Positions 26,292-33,115 are shown, counted from the first letter of the stretch. The stretch is DNA of 41,720 nucleotides from Dorea_D hominis (GCF_014287705.1 NZ_JACOOY010000022.1:1-41720), one strand, 5' to 3'. Translations and numbers: made by a program. Notes: generated from the sequence alone by a model not told the origin.

Positions 26292-26317
26292 GGGCAAGTC
26301 TTGGCGGAGACTTGCCC
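26292..26317 (+). terminator. Hairpin closing the transfer operon
   Basis: GGGCAAGTC (26292-26300) pairs perfectly with GACTTGCCC (26309-26317). It lacks a T-run, so it may be a processing or Rho-linked site rather than a classical terminator. It is the first strong structure after the T4SS genes. Confidence 0.5.
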
Positions 26318-26436
26318 GAAAGGAAAAATGCTTACGTTATGTACTTATGAAAAAAGATTCTCCCTATGCATCTATATTAATGAAAAAATGTATAGATGTC
26401 AATATATAAAATGGAAATTAAGGAGGAGGTGAGCGT

Positions 26437-27264
26437 ATGAGAATCAAATATAGTTTGTTACCCAAATTACGAAATTTAACAAATAAGGAGATGGATTTCT
26501 TCCTTTGTATTGCAAAGGTTCAGGATATCAGCGGTAACATTTATGGAGTACACTATAAATATATATGTAAAAAAACTGGCATGTGCAAACAGAGCTTTTA
26601 TAATTCTCTGCGCTCACTGTCTGAAAAAGGAATTATCACTTATGAAAAGAAGACGGAATCAGATTATGATATCGTCATATTAAGAAATGATTTTTCATAT
26701 CCGGAATCATTCAAGGAAGGTTATGTGAACCTTCACCGACAGGTATTTCATCAGAAGAAATTCCAAAAGCTGAAGGCAAATGAAAAATATCTCTTAATGG
26801 AGCTCCTTAAGCGGACGCATGAAAACCGGAGCAGCTATCAGGTTGGTGTGCATAACTTTTATAAGATATTTCGGGAAATGTTAGGCGTAACCAGTAGAGT
26901 ATTGCGTTACTATATACATTCCCTGAAAGAGTTCTTTTCTATTGGCATCAAGGATAAAAAATACTATATGACATACCGTCATTCCGTATTTTCACCGATG
27001 CAGAAGCAAGGTGTAGAGGAGCAGGAATTTGAGTACTTTGTGGCAACTGAATGTAGAAGAAATCGTTTGCAAAGCACACAGCAGGAGCTGGCTGACACGG
27101 CAAACTTATTGAAGCAGTACCGTCCGATGTTAAAAGAGGAAGGAAAGTCGCTAAACGCATTGAAACGGATGTTGGCATCTGCAATCCGGATCAATGGTGA
27201 GAACGGTAATCTTCTGAACTGTCGATACGTACATAAAATTTTAAAACAGAGCATTATTGGATAA
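26437..27264 (+). CDS. Double winged-helix protein, possible replication initiator or regulator
   Basis: A 275-residue basic protein with two apparent winged-helix units: residues 10-75 (NLTNKEMDFFLCIAKVQDIS, then YICKKTGMCKQSFYNSLRSL) and 105-180 (ANEKYLLMELLKR, then REMLGVTSRVLRYYIHSLKE). Two tandem winged helices are typical of plasmid initiators of the Rep_3/RepA type, but no diagnostic motif clinches it. AGGAGGTGA precedes the ATG. It is monocistronic, and the 570 bases downstream hold four spaced repeats (see 27430-27538) that could be its sites. A transcriptional regulator is the main alternative. Confidence 0.6.
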   Translation: MRIKYSLLPKLRNLTNKEMDFFLCIAKVQDISGNIYGVHYKYICKKTGMCKQSFYNSLRSLSEKGIITYEKKTESDYDIVILRNDFSYPESFKEGYVNLHRQVFHQKKFQKLKANEKYLLMELLKRTHENRSSYQVGVHNFYKIFREMLGVTSRVLRYYIHSLKEFFSIGIKDKKYYMTYRHSVFSPMQKQGVEEQEFEYFVATECRRNRLQSTQQELADTANLLKQYRPMLKEEGKSLNALKRMLASAIRINGENGNLLNCRYVHKILKQSIIG

Positions 27265-27385
27265 GCAACAGATCTTTCAGCATAGCTGTCAGGTCTGGTT
27301 TAAGTGGAAGAATATGGTCTCCAGGAAAAGGAAAGCTCTGAATCCGGGGAAAACACAAGAAAAATAGCATAGAGTTAATCGTAAA

Positions 27386-27425
27386 AGCAGCCTATAACGT
27401 AATATGGATGCTTTTTCTTTTTATT
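27386..27425 (+). terminator. Terminator of the winged-helix gene
   Basis: An imperfect stem AGCA-CC-ATA / TAT-GG-TGCT (27386-27411) is followed by TTTTTCTTTTT. It ends the transcript about 120 bases after the gene stop. Confidence 0.65.
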
Positions 27426-27429
27426 GAAC

Positions 27430-27538
27430 AGTCCAAAATCATGTACATATTTTAAAGATCGGTCTAAATCCATTCCGGATATCAGAAATTAAGTCTAATC
27501 TGATGATCATAAATTGCGGAATCAAGTCTAAAAATGTT
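27430..27538. repeat. Four iteron-like GTC(T/C)AA motifs at 31-33 bp spacing
   Basis: GTCCAAAATC at 27431, GTCTAAATCC at 27462, GTCTAATCTG at 27493 and GTCTAAAAAT at 27526 are direct repeats spaced 31, 31 and 33 bp, about three helical turns. They lie in an A+T-rich gene-free interval just downstream of the winged-helix gene. No other convincing element is visible from 27265 to 27840. Confidence 0.5.
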
Positions 27539-27840
27539 CCTGCCATTATTACCAGAAAACCTTATTTATAGGGCGATACAGGGACGTAGAAAAGCAGAGC
27601 ATATTATTCCTATATGCATATTCATACTATCCTATATATTATATTTATGCTAAATTGGATAAATTTCTTGGGAAAGATACAGATTCATATCTATAAATGG
27701 AATGGAATATACACAGAAAGAGATTTCTATAAAAAAGAAAAAGATATGGGACGTTGCTTTACGGTTAAGGAAGACCAATATTTACATATATCTGAAGTTC
27801 ATTTATACTATATAATATAAATATGAAGGAATAAAAATAC

Positions 27841-28356
27841 ATGAGAAAAATAACATTTACATTTGGAAAGAAAAGAAGTTATGAAAGATACTATGAACAG
27901 TATATGAATTTAATAGGGATGGACAATTTGGAAAAAAGTAGAAGTTTAATCATTGAAAAGATTAAAAGAACTGCTGCAAAAGCAGGTGGAGATCAGTCCC
28001 AACGGGAAAAAGAACGTACAATTGTAGAAACTATGAAAGCGGATATTAAAGGATTTGAAAATTCACTTAATAGAGAGGGTGATATTGCAATTCTAATTGG
28101 TGTTGTTACTTTGATATTTACTGCTATTGATATAAAGGCGGAAGGAATATTGAATAAATTGGCAATGATTATAGTTATAATAACTGGTATAATTGATGTT
28201 TATATGGGATATCTTATTATTGTTAGAAAAAGAAATGCAGATAAAAGAGGCTTTTTATTATCTATATTGGAAGATTGGAAGTATGATGATGTTAATGAAA
28301 AAGAGAATGTAAAAACAGTTAATTTAAATATTGTATGCAAAGTAAAAGGGAAATAA
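27841..28356 (+). CDS. Hypothetical two-helix membrane protein (cargo)
   Basis: A 171-residue protein: a basic N-terminal half with coiled-coil tendency (REKERTIVETMKADIKGFEN), then two membrane helices (IAILIGVVTLIFTAIDI and LAMIIVIITGIIDVYMGYLI) and a charged tail. ATG follows AAGGAATAAAAATAC. More A+T-rich than the transfer genes, which suggests separate acquisition. It opens the cargo region and is followed 3 bases later by a small acidic gene. Two-helix membrane effectors are common in defence systems, but no partner enzyme is visible. Confidence 0.65.
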   Translation: MRKITFTFGKKRSYERYYEQYMNLIGMDNLEKSRSLIIEKIKRTAAKAGGDQSQREKERTIVETMKADIKGFENSLNREGDIAILIGVVTLIFTAIDIKAEGILNKLAMIIVIITGIIDVYMGYLIIVRKRNADKRGFLLSILEDWKYDDVNEKENVKTVNLNIVCKVKGK

Positions 28357-28359
28357 AAT

Positions 28360-28575
28360 ATGAAGCATTGGAAGAGAACTATAGTTGCTGAGCTTGCAGA
28401 ACCGGAAGAAAAGTTATTAGCAGATACCTGTCTGGATGAAGAACCTGAAGTAGAAGAAAGTAAAGATGTTCCGGACGTTCCACCGGAAATGAAACAACGG
28501 ATTTATGAAGGATTATATGAAATCTTAAAAGATCTGTATCCGGAGGAATTTGAAGATACAGATCCTGAAATGTAA
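28360..28575 (+). CDS. Small acidic protein of 71 residues (cargo)
   Basis: An acidic protein containing DVPPEMKQRIYEGLYEILKD and ending FEDTDPEM, with no membrane segment. ATG at 28360 follows AAAGGGAAATAAAAT, 3 bases after the two-helix membrane gene, so the two are cotranscribed. The first 30 residues are rich in Glu. Its function is unknown. Pairing of a membrane protein with a small acidic one could be toxin-antitoxin-like, without direct support. Confidence 0.6.
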   Translation: MKHWKRTIVAELAEPEEKLLADTCLDEEPEVEESKDVPDVPPEMKQRIYEGLYEILKDLYPEEFEDTDPEM

Positions 28576-28693
28576 AATTACATAAAGTAGTAATTTAATG
28601 TTTCTTGGAAGAGTATGAAATTGGCTAATCTTATACCGGAGCAGTTAGAAAAAATGAAAAAATCGCGCCAAATTTTATGGGTTCTATATATAG

Positions 28694-28722
28694 CGAAAGC
28701 CGGCATTATAGCTGGCTTTTCG
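28694..28722 (+). terminator. Hairpin downstream of the first cargo pair
   Basis: GAAAGCCGGC pairs with GCTGGCTTTTC across an ATTATA loop, followed by moderately T-rich sequence. It probably ends the 27841-28575 transcript. A frame of 57 codons (28615-28788) runs through it but lacks a good ribosome site. Confidence 0.5.
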
Positions 28723-28874
28723 TGTATTCTACCTTCCGCCCTCCGCACAGATCGAGTGGCCGGACTCGCTCTGCAAAAGAGCTGTTAAAGAGGATGCAAA
28801 AGCAATAGAAGAAAAAGAGGATGAGAAAGTGTAATTCCCTCAACAGAAGAAATTTAATTGAATCAAACAGATGC

Positions 28875-28903
28875 AAAAGGAACGGTTTAATGCCGTTCTT
28901 TTT
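28875..28903 (+). terminator. Terminator opening module copy A
   Basis: AAAAGGAACGG (28875-28885) pairs with CCGTTCTTTTT (28893-28903), loop TTTAATG. The A-rich 5' arm and T-rich 3' arm make it usable in both directions. Confidence 0.8.
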
Positions 28904-28942
28904 CATTATAAAAATACATAAAAGAAACAGTCAAAAATAGTC

Positions 28943-29187
28943 AGATGGCTGCTGGTGAGAATCGGAATGGTAATGATGAAATAGCATTGTTGATCGATTG
29001 TGTAAAATGCAGATTTATTTGTGTACCATTCCCAGCACCGCATCCTGCGTTGGTCTGCCCGGCTCCCAGACCACTTGGCGTTGCGGCATATTATTCTGAG
29101 GAAAATATGCTGCTGAAAGCACGCCAGAAAAAGGAAGGATGAGATTCCCCTTTTTCCAATCGGTTCCCCCAGGGGAACCCCTTTTTT
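28943..29187 (+). ncRNA. Structured RNA of unknown class, copy A
   Basis: About 245 bases with nested helices: GCTG/CAGC (28951-28954 with 29033-29036), GGAATGG/CCATTCC (28964-28970 with 29026-29032), GCATT/AATGC (28984-28988 with 29006-29010), CGCA/TGCG (29039-29042 with 29046-29049), TGGTCTG/CAGACCA (29051-29057 with 29067-29073), TGGCGT/ACGCCA (29076-29081 with 29121-29126) and GCGGCATATT/AATATGCTGC (29083-29092 with 29104-29113). It ends in a terminator, GGTTCCCC/GGGGAACC plus six T (29162-29187). Compared with copy B, G40-C48 of the CGCA stem becomes A-T, and G85-T111 becomes A-T. These changes support pairing. A frame reads through copy A but is broken by TAG in copy B, so it is not coding. 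I cannot match it to a named RNA family. Confidence 0.72.
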
Positions 29188-29221
29188 GTCAGCGTAATTT
29201 TGTTGGCTATTCTCTTTCGCT

Positions 29222-29386
29222 ATCTATGTGCTAAGTTCTCCACACGGGTTTGCGAATTTGTATCATAACAGATTCCAGCGCATACGCAAGGTCCACGTTG
29301 TTCTCCACCATGCGTATGCGCTGAAACCTGTTCGTGCATGATACACGCAAACCCAGACGTGAGGAGAACTCAAAAAGCACATAGAT
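29222..29386 (+). repeat. 165-nt long hairpin, copy A
   Basis: The arms pair as ATCTATGTGCT/AGCACATAGAT, GTTCTCC/GGAGAAC, GGGTTTGCG/CGCAAACCC, GTATCAT/ATGATAC, AACAG/CTGTT and AGCGCATACGCA/TGCGTATGCGCT, separated by small asymmetric bulges, with a 22-base loop. The last stem ends 18 bases before a mini-ORF start and just before its ribosome site. Nearly the same length and structure occur in copy B. Confidence 0.88.
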
Positions 29387-29404
29387 AAAGAAAGGAGAAA
29401 AAGG

Positions 29405-29500
29405 ATGCCAAAATACGCTGACAGAAAAAAAGAACGCTCCCCGCCGGAGTCGAATCTAAAAAGCACATTAAAAATGAAAAAAGTTTCATTTATAGGTTAA
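29405..29500 (+). CDS. Mini-ORF behind the hairpin, copy A (31 residues)
   Basis: ATG at 29405 follows AAAGGAGAAAAAGG. The product starts MPKYADRKKERSPPESNLKS and ends KKVSFIG. Over the 23 codons shared with copy B the two nucleotide differences (CCA/CCC and CCG/CCA, both Pro) are synonymous, which hints at selection on the peptide. It is basic and short. It may be a leader peptide that couples the hairpin to translation of the genes behind it. Confidence 0.5.
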   Translation: MPKYADRKKERSPPESNLKSTLKMKKVSFIG

Positions 29501-29600
29501 TCAATAGGTTGTGATAAGCCTTTGCAAATGAGATAATAAGTGTATCACAATTGATGTGCTTGTAAAGACATCAACCGGGCAAGAGGAGAAAGGAGTAGCC

Positions 29601-29741
29601 ATGGAAGAAATGACGAAAGAAGAAATGCAACGGTTTTTAAACCGGGAAGCAGAAAAAGGTTCATCGGAATATGAGGCGTTAAAAGCTTTAGCTGGTATTT
29701 TGGGAATCAAATTTCCAGAACTGGAAATAGCTGATAAATAA
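29601..29741 (+). CDS. Small acidic protein of 46 residues (cargo)
   Basis: ATG at 29601 follows GGAGAAAGGAGTAGCC and gives a helical acidic protein (MEEMTKEEMQRFLNREAEKG, LAGILGIKFPELEIADK). An upstream ATG at 29556 is in frame but has no ribosome site. It lies in the cassette between the two structured modules. It is followed by a weak hairpin around AGAGGGTGG/CCGCCCTC near 29765-29791. Function unknown. Confidence 0.55.
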   Translation: MEEMTKEEMQRFLNREAEKGSSEYEALKALAGILGIKFPELEIADK

Positions 29742-29852
29742 GCCTTTTGGCTTAGAGAAACCAGAGAGGGTGGGCTTGCCACCGCCCTCCGATAAAAAGA
29801 TTATAACAAAAAGGAAGATATTTTACAATGGATGAAAGGGGCAGAATGAATT

Positions 29853-30062
29853 ATGAAATGTCCATATTGTGACAAGGAAATGATAGCAGGATACATACAA
29901 AGTAGCGGACATATTTACTGGAGTGAGAATATAAGAAAAGTTGTCGGAATACCACCACGAAAGAATGGTATGTGTATCAGTGATAACACGGGTATGGGAT
30001 CTGGACATATGGCAAAAGCAGGTTGTTGTAAGGAGTGCCGGAAGATTATTATGGATATATAA
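29853..30062 (+). CDS. Zinc-ribbon protein, DUF6487-like (cargo)
   Basis: A 69-residue protein opening MKCPYCDKEMIAGYIQSSG and closing CCKECRKIIMDI. The two Cys-x2-Cys knuckles at either end are the usual four-Cys zinc ribbon, and the GYIQ motif after the first knuckle matches DUF6487-type small proteins of Firmicutes. No attached catalytic domain. Predicted cytosolic; role unknown. It sits in the inter-module cassette with unrelated small genes, as is usual in the variable part of conjugative elements. Confidence 0.65.
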   Translation: MKCPYCDKEMIAGYIQSSGHIYWSENIRKVVGIPPRKNGMCISDNTGMGSGHMAKAGCCKECRKIIMDI

Positions 30063-30171
30063 CTATAAATGATCGGAGATGTATTGTTTTTATTCACACA
30101 ATAATATATAGTGAAATATATATAAATACAATTGATTCATTAATAAAAAAGAAAATATTGAAGGGCGTAAA

Positions 30172-30534
30172 ATGCATAAAAAAAATAAAGCAATTGAAAG
30201 TACAATACAGTGGATAAAAGATAATAAATATACGGAAGAAATCATTAGCATTTCTGATGTAGAATTATTATCTGGTCTTAAAAGAGAGGTTATTTCTGAA
30301 CTTCAAGGAGATTATCCGGTAGATATAATATTTTCTGCTATGCAGAAAGTAGAAGTTACCTACAGAAATAAATATTACGGAGTTATGAAAGCTACTATTG
30401 TCGGTGGATTTGATGCTATGAGATATAAATATTCTATGACAGATATGTTTGAAGGTAGTTATCTTAGTAATAGGCTGATAGGTATTGAATTTATTGGAGA
30501 AGAAGCTAGAATAACAGACAATGTTAATTTGTAA
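30172..30534 (+). CDS. Hypothetical 120-residue protein (cargo)
   Basis: A soluble mixed alpha/beta protein with AIESTIQWIKDNKYTEEIIS and MRYKYSMTDMFEGSYLSNRL, and no cysteine. ATG at 30172 follows GAAGGGCGTAAA. It ends 19 bases before the next gene and probably shares its transcript. No family recognised. Strong A+T bias, like other cargo genes and unlike the T4SS genes. Confidence 0.55.
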   Translation: MHKKNKAIESTIQWIKDNKYTEEIISISDVELLSGLKREVISELQGDYPVDIIFSAMQKVEVTYRNKYYGVMKATIVGGFDAMRYKYSMTDMFEGSYLSNRLIGIEFIGEEARITDNVNL

Positions 30535-30553
30535 AAATAGGCGGAGGTATGTT

Positions 30554-30838
30554 ATGAAATTATATGAATTAAAAAAGAATAGCATTGAAATAAAAAAAGA
30601 AGATATGACCGTGGGATGTGCAGTTAATGATACAAATGCAAGTCCAGAGCTTATTAAAAAGTTTCGTAACAAGGAAGAAGCTCTGGAAGAGCTGAAAAAA
30701 TACAATACGGAAATAGATGAGTTTAGCTCCGCAACAGGTACAATGTGCAACGTCACAGAATACTATGTGGAGGAAAATGAATATGATGAAGACGGAGAGT
30801 GGAACTCCGGTGGAGACATATGGGAAATCAGTAAATAA
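30554..30838 (+). CDS. Hypothetical 94-residue acidic protein (cargo)
   Basis: Start ATG 30554 is chosen because GCGGAGGTATGTT precedes it; an earlier in-frame ATG would overlap the upstream gene without a ribosome site. The protein has the motifs RNKEEALEELKKYNTEIDEF and VEENEYDEDGEWNSGGDIWE, the second resembling small proteins found beside large phage and element polyproteins. No catalytic residues are evident. It lies 12 bases before the AP2 gene. Confidence 0.6.
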   Translation: MKLYELKKNSIEIKKEDMTVGCAVNDTNASPELIKKFRNKEEALEELKKYNTEIDEFSSATGTMCNVTEYYVEENEYDEDGEWNSGGDIWEISK

Positions 30839-30850
30839 GAGGGTGAATCC

Positions 30851-31501
30851 ATGAAAAAACTCAAAGAAGTTAATATTGGAGATAAATTCGGATCATGGAC
30901 TGTAATAAGCGAGTCTGATAAGACAGATTCGTCTCATAATAAATATTACACGTGCAAATGTGAATGTGGGACAATTAGAGAAATTGTAAGAAACAAATTA
31001 ACTTCCGGGCATACAAAATCCTGCGGGTGTAAACGGAAAAAAGACATGACAGGTAAAGTTGTAAAAGACTTGTTGTTTATAGAACCTGTGAGAGCAGAAA
31101 CTTCCGGCAGAATGGTGTGGAAATGCAAATGCTTGAAATGCGGAAGATATTGCGAACGATTAATATCACGCGCTAGAGATGTAGGAACATGTGGTCATCA
31201 TAATCAAGAGAATGGTAGAACACTGAAGGAGAACACGAAAAAACTTATAAGAGTAGAGAACACATGTGTACAAAGTCTTGCTCAAAGAATGTCAAAAAAT
31301 AATACATCTGGGATTAAAGGTGTGTCCTGGGATAAGCAGAGAGGCATGTGGAAAGCGCAAATTACATTTAAAGGGAAGAACTACTACCTCGGAAGATACG
31401 ATAAGAAAGAAGAAGCCGCAGCAGCAAGGAAAGAAGCAGAAAAAGAAGTGTTCTGGCCGATAATAAAAAAATATGGTAAAAAGCAAGAAGAGGCAAGATA
31501 A
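30851..31501 (+). CDS. AP2-domain DNA-binding protein, homing-endonuclease-like
   Basis: A 216-residue protein. Residues 1-115 are rich in Cys pairs (CKCECGTIRE, SCGCKRKKD, CKCLKCGRYCE), suggesting zinc knuckles. Residues 145-205 are an AP2/ERF-type three-stranded sheet and helix (GIKGVSWDKQRGMWKAQITF, YLGRYDKKEEAAAARKEAEK). In bacteria and phages AP2 domains usually accompany HNH homing endonucleases. No HNH core is seen here, so this is either a nuclease relic or a stand-alone DNA binder. It closes the inter-module cassette; the terminator of module B follows. Confidence 0.8.
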   Translation: MKKLKEVNIGDKFGSWTVISESDKTDSSHNKYYTCKCECGTIREIVRNKLTSGHTKSCGCKRKKDMTGKVVKDLLFIEPVRAETSGRMVWKCKCLKCGRYCERLISRARDVGTCGHHNQENGRTLKENTKKLIRVENTCVQSLAQRMSKNNTSGIKGVSWDKQRGMWKAQITFKGKNYYLGRYDKKEEAAAARKEAEKEVFWPIIKKYGKKQEEAR

Positions 31502-31539
31502 GAATTAAAAGACAAAGAAACATAAGTAGTAACAGATGC

Positions 31540-31568
31540 AAAAGGAACGGTTTAATGCCGTTCCTTTT
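31540..31568 (+). terminator. Terminator opening module copy B
   Basis: AAAAGGAACGG (31540-31550) pairs perfectly with CCGTTCCTTTT (31558-31568). It ends the AP2-gene transcript 39 bases after its stop. Confidence 0.85.
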
Positions 31569-31604
31569 GCAATTTAAAAATATGTAAATAGAATATTTCA
31601 AATA

Positions 31605-31852
31605 GCCATGTGGCTGCTGGTGAGAATCGGAATGGTAATGATGGAATAGCATTGTTGATCAATCGTGTAAAATGCTGATTTATTTGTGTCCCATTCCCGG
31701 CACCACATCCTGTGTTGGTCTGCCCGGCTCCCAGACCACTTGGCGTTGCAGCATATTATTCTGAGGAAAATATGCTGCTGAAAGCACGCCAGAAAAAGGA
31801 AGAATGGGAGTCCCCTTTTGCCGATCGGTTCCCCCAGGGGAACCCCTTTTTT
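31605..31852 (+). ncRNA. Structured RNA of unknown class, copy B
   Basis: The same helices as copy A. The informative difference is the small stem at 31704-31714: CACA/TGTG here against CGCA/TGCG in copy A, a double change that keeps the pair. GCAGCATATT restores an A-T pair where copy A has G-T, and CCGGC still pairs with GCTGG through a wobble. The RNA ends in GGTTCCCC/GGGGAACC and six T (31827-31852). No promoter consensus stands out upstream. Confidence 0.72.
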
Positions 31853-31887
31853 CGTCAGCGTAAATTCGTTGGCTATTCTCTTTCGCT

Positions 31888-32052
31888 ATCTATGTGCTAA
31901 GTTCTCCACACGGGTTTGCGAATTTGTATCATAACAGATTCCAGCGCATACGCAAGGTCCACTTTGTTCTCCACCATGCGTATGCGCTGAAACCTGTTCG
32001 TGCATGATACACGCAAACCCAGACGTGAGGAAAACTCAAAAAGCACATAGAT
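31888..32052 (+). repeat. 165-nt long hairpin, copy B
   Basis: Same stems as copy A with one mismatch created in the GTTCTCC/GGAAAAC helix and a changed loop base. Its right arm ends 18 bases before the copy B mini-ORF start. Confidence 0.88.
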
Positions 32053-32070
32053 AAAGAAAGGAGAAAAAGG

Positions 32071-32145
32071 ATGCCCAAATACGCTGACAGAAAAAAAGAA
32101 CGCTCCCCACCGGAGTCGAATCTAAAAAGCACATTAAAAAAATAA
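32071..32145 (+). CDS. Mini-ORF behind the hairpin, copy B (24 residues)
   Basis: ATG at 32071 after AAAGGAGAAAAAGG; the product shares its first 23 residues with copy A and ends one Lys later. It stops 22 bases before the DUF5688 gene, in a leader-peptide position. Confidence 0.5.
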   Translation: MPKYADRKKERSPPESNLKSTLKK

Positions 32146-32167
32146 TTTTGAAAAAGGAGATTTTATT

Positions 32168-32959
32168 ATGACAAGAGAAATGCTGAAAGAAGAATTAGGA
32201 AAAAGAGGTTTAAAATTTATTGAAAAAGAAGTGGTGAAAAACGGAGAAATGTTACACGCATTTGAGTTTGAAACCAAAGAAAAGGATGGGTATGGAGTAG
32301 CTGTGTTGCTGTATCCAGATGAACTTATTGCCATAGCTGAAATGCGTGGAGATAAAATGGATAGGGTTGTTGATGAAATTATTGAAGCTGTCAGTGATGA
32401 AAATATTCCAAAAGAAATTAGTTCTTTTTTGAACAAGGAAGATATTTTAAAACATTTGTATATCGAAGTAGAAAAAGTAAATAACAATGCGCTGGATGAA
32501 ATCAGAAGAAAATGCGAATATTGTGAGGAAATCGAAAGCTTCCTTGTTAGAAGAGTAGTTGAAAATGATTCCTTGTATATGGAGACGAAATTAAAAAGAG
32601 GTATGCTGGAGCAGTTTAAAATTGATGAAGAAATGGCATGGAAAATGGCAGAAAAGAATACATTTGCAGAAGGACAGATTTTGAAAGTTTCATTTGGAGA
32701 CAATACAATGTTAGTTGCAACAAATGAACATGGAAATAAGGGGGCTGTCCAGTTCCTTAATAAAGAAATGATGAATGAAATTAAAAAGGAATATGCGGTT
32801 GAAAACCTTGTAATCTTGCCAAGTTCTATTCATGAATGTATCGTTGTTCCGAAAACAGAGGATACGGATTTGGGTGATTTATCCAGAATGGTTCGTGATG
32901 TCAATGTAAGTACAGTAGCCGAAAGAGAGCAGTTGGCGAACAGAGCATTTATTATCTAA
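32168..32959 (+). CDS. DUF5688-type protein (cargo)
   Basis: A 263-residue soluble acidic protein of the DUF5688 type common in Lachnospiraceae elements (SFGDNTMLVATNEHGNKGAV, LVILPSSIHECIVVP). The N-terminal half is helical, the C-terminal half mixed alpha/beta. No catalytic residues are known for the family. It lies directly behind module copy B and close to the predicted oriT on the side that would enter the recipient first. That position suggests early expression, possibly against host defences, which is inference. AAGGAG precedes its ATG; a terminator follows at 33069. Confidence 0.75.
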   Translation: MTREMLKEELGKRGLKFIEKEVVKNGEMLHAFEFETKEKDGYGVAVLLYPDELIAIAEMRGDKMDRVVDEIIEAVSDENIPKEISSFLNKEDILKHLYIEVEKVNNNALDEIRRKCEYCEEIESFLVRRVVENDSLYMETKLKRGMLEQFKIDEEMAWKMAEKNTFAEGQILKVSFGDNTMLVATNEHGNKGAVQFLNKEMMNEIKKEYAVENLVILPSSIHECIVVPKTEDTDLGDLSRMVRDVNVSTVAEREQLANRAFII

Positions 32960-33028
32960 GAAAAATGGAAATATAAATTTCCAACACATAAAAACATAGC
33001 AGAGAAAGAATCTGCTGAAAAAAAGTAA

Positions 33029-33046
33029 GGTGTCAGCAATGACACC
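33029..33046. repeat. Palindrome family member, variant loop GCAA
   Basis: GGTGTCAGCAATGACACC. Arms match the family but the loop is GCAA instead of TTCC. It is the leftmost member in the window. Confidence 0.85.
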
Positions 33047-33068
33047 TTATGAAAAAGAAGTATTTTTC

Positions 33069-33097
33069 AGAGTGGTCGAAAGACCACTCTTTTTCTT
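33069..33097 (+). terminator. Terminator of the DUF5688 gene
   Basis: AGAGTGGTC (33069-33077), GAAA tetraloop, GACCACTCT (33082-33090), then TTTTCTTT. Perfect nine-pair stem. Confidence 0.92.
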
Positions 33098-33115
33098 TGA
33101 AAGAAATAATTTTAG

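Larger units (their letters stand above)
28866..29474 (+). repeat. Duplicated structured module, copy A (about 608 bp)
   Basis: This segment is nearly identical to 31531-32139 (copy B). In order it holds a terminator, a structured RNA, the RNA's terminator, a 165-nt hairpin and a mini-ORF with a ribosome site. The two copies have the same length to within a base or two and differ by scattered substitutions, many of which keep base pairing. It separates cargo cassettes from each other. Confidence 0.9.
31531..32139 (+). repeat. Duplicated structured module, copy B (about 608 bp)
   Basis: Second copy of the module at 28866-29474 in the same orientation and the same internal order. The 2,665-bp offset between copies encloses the cassette from 29500 to 31501. 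Copy B leads directly into the DUF5688 gene. Confidence 0.9.

Noticed and set aside
26328..26432. 34-codon frame before the winged-helix gene
   Set aside because: It ends inside the AGGAGG site of the next gene and its composition looks random; a leader role is possible but unsupported.
27614..27820. 68-codon frame in the 27.3-27.8 kb gap
   Set aside because: Very A+T-rich, no ribosome site, composition biased to Ile/Tyr as expected of non-coding DNA.
28615..28788. 57-codon frame after the first cargo pair
   Set aside because: Weak ribosome site, runs through a hairpin, no recognisable motif. A second frame (LCKRAVKEDAKAIEEKEDEK) nearby may be a relic tail, too short to call.
28945..29142. 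65-codon frame in module copy A
   Set aside because: Copy B has a stop at the corresponding place, and the differences keep RNA pairing, not codons.
29222..29386. 6S RNA
   Set aside because: Length and bulged-hairpin shape are similar, but it is duplicated in cargo, has no terminator at its end, and runs directly into a ribosome site.
31266..31463. Second frame inside the AP2 gene
   Set aside because: Out-of-phase shadow of a gene with clear Cys knuckles and AP2 fold.
29263..32132. Minus-strand frames of 67 codons in both hairpins
   Set aside because: They arise from the inverted repeats, lack ribosome sites, and one copy difference changes an amino acid, while it is silent on the plus strand.
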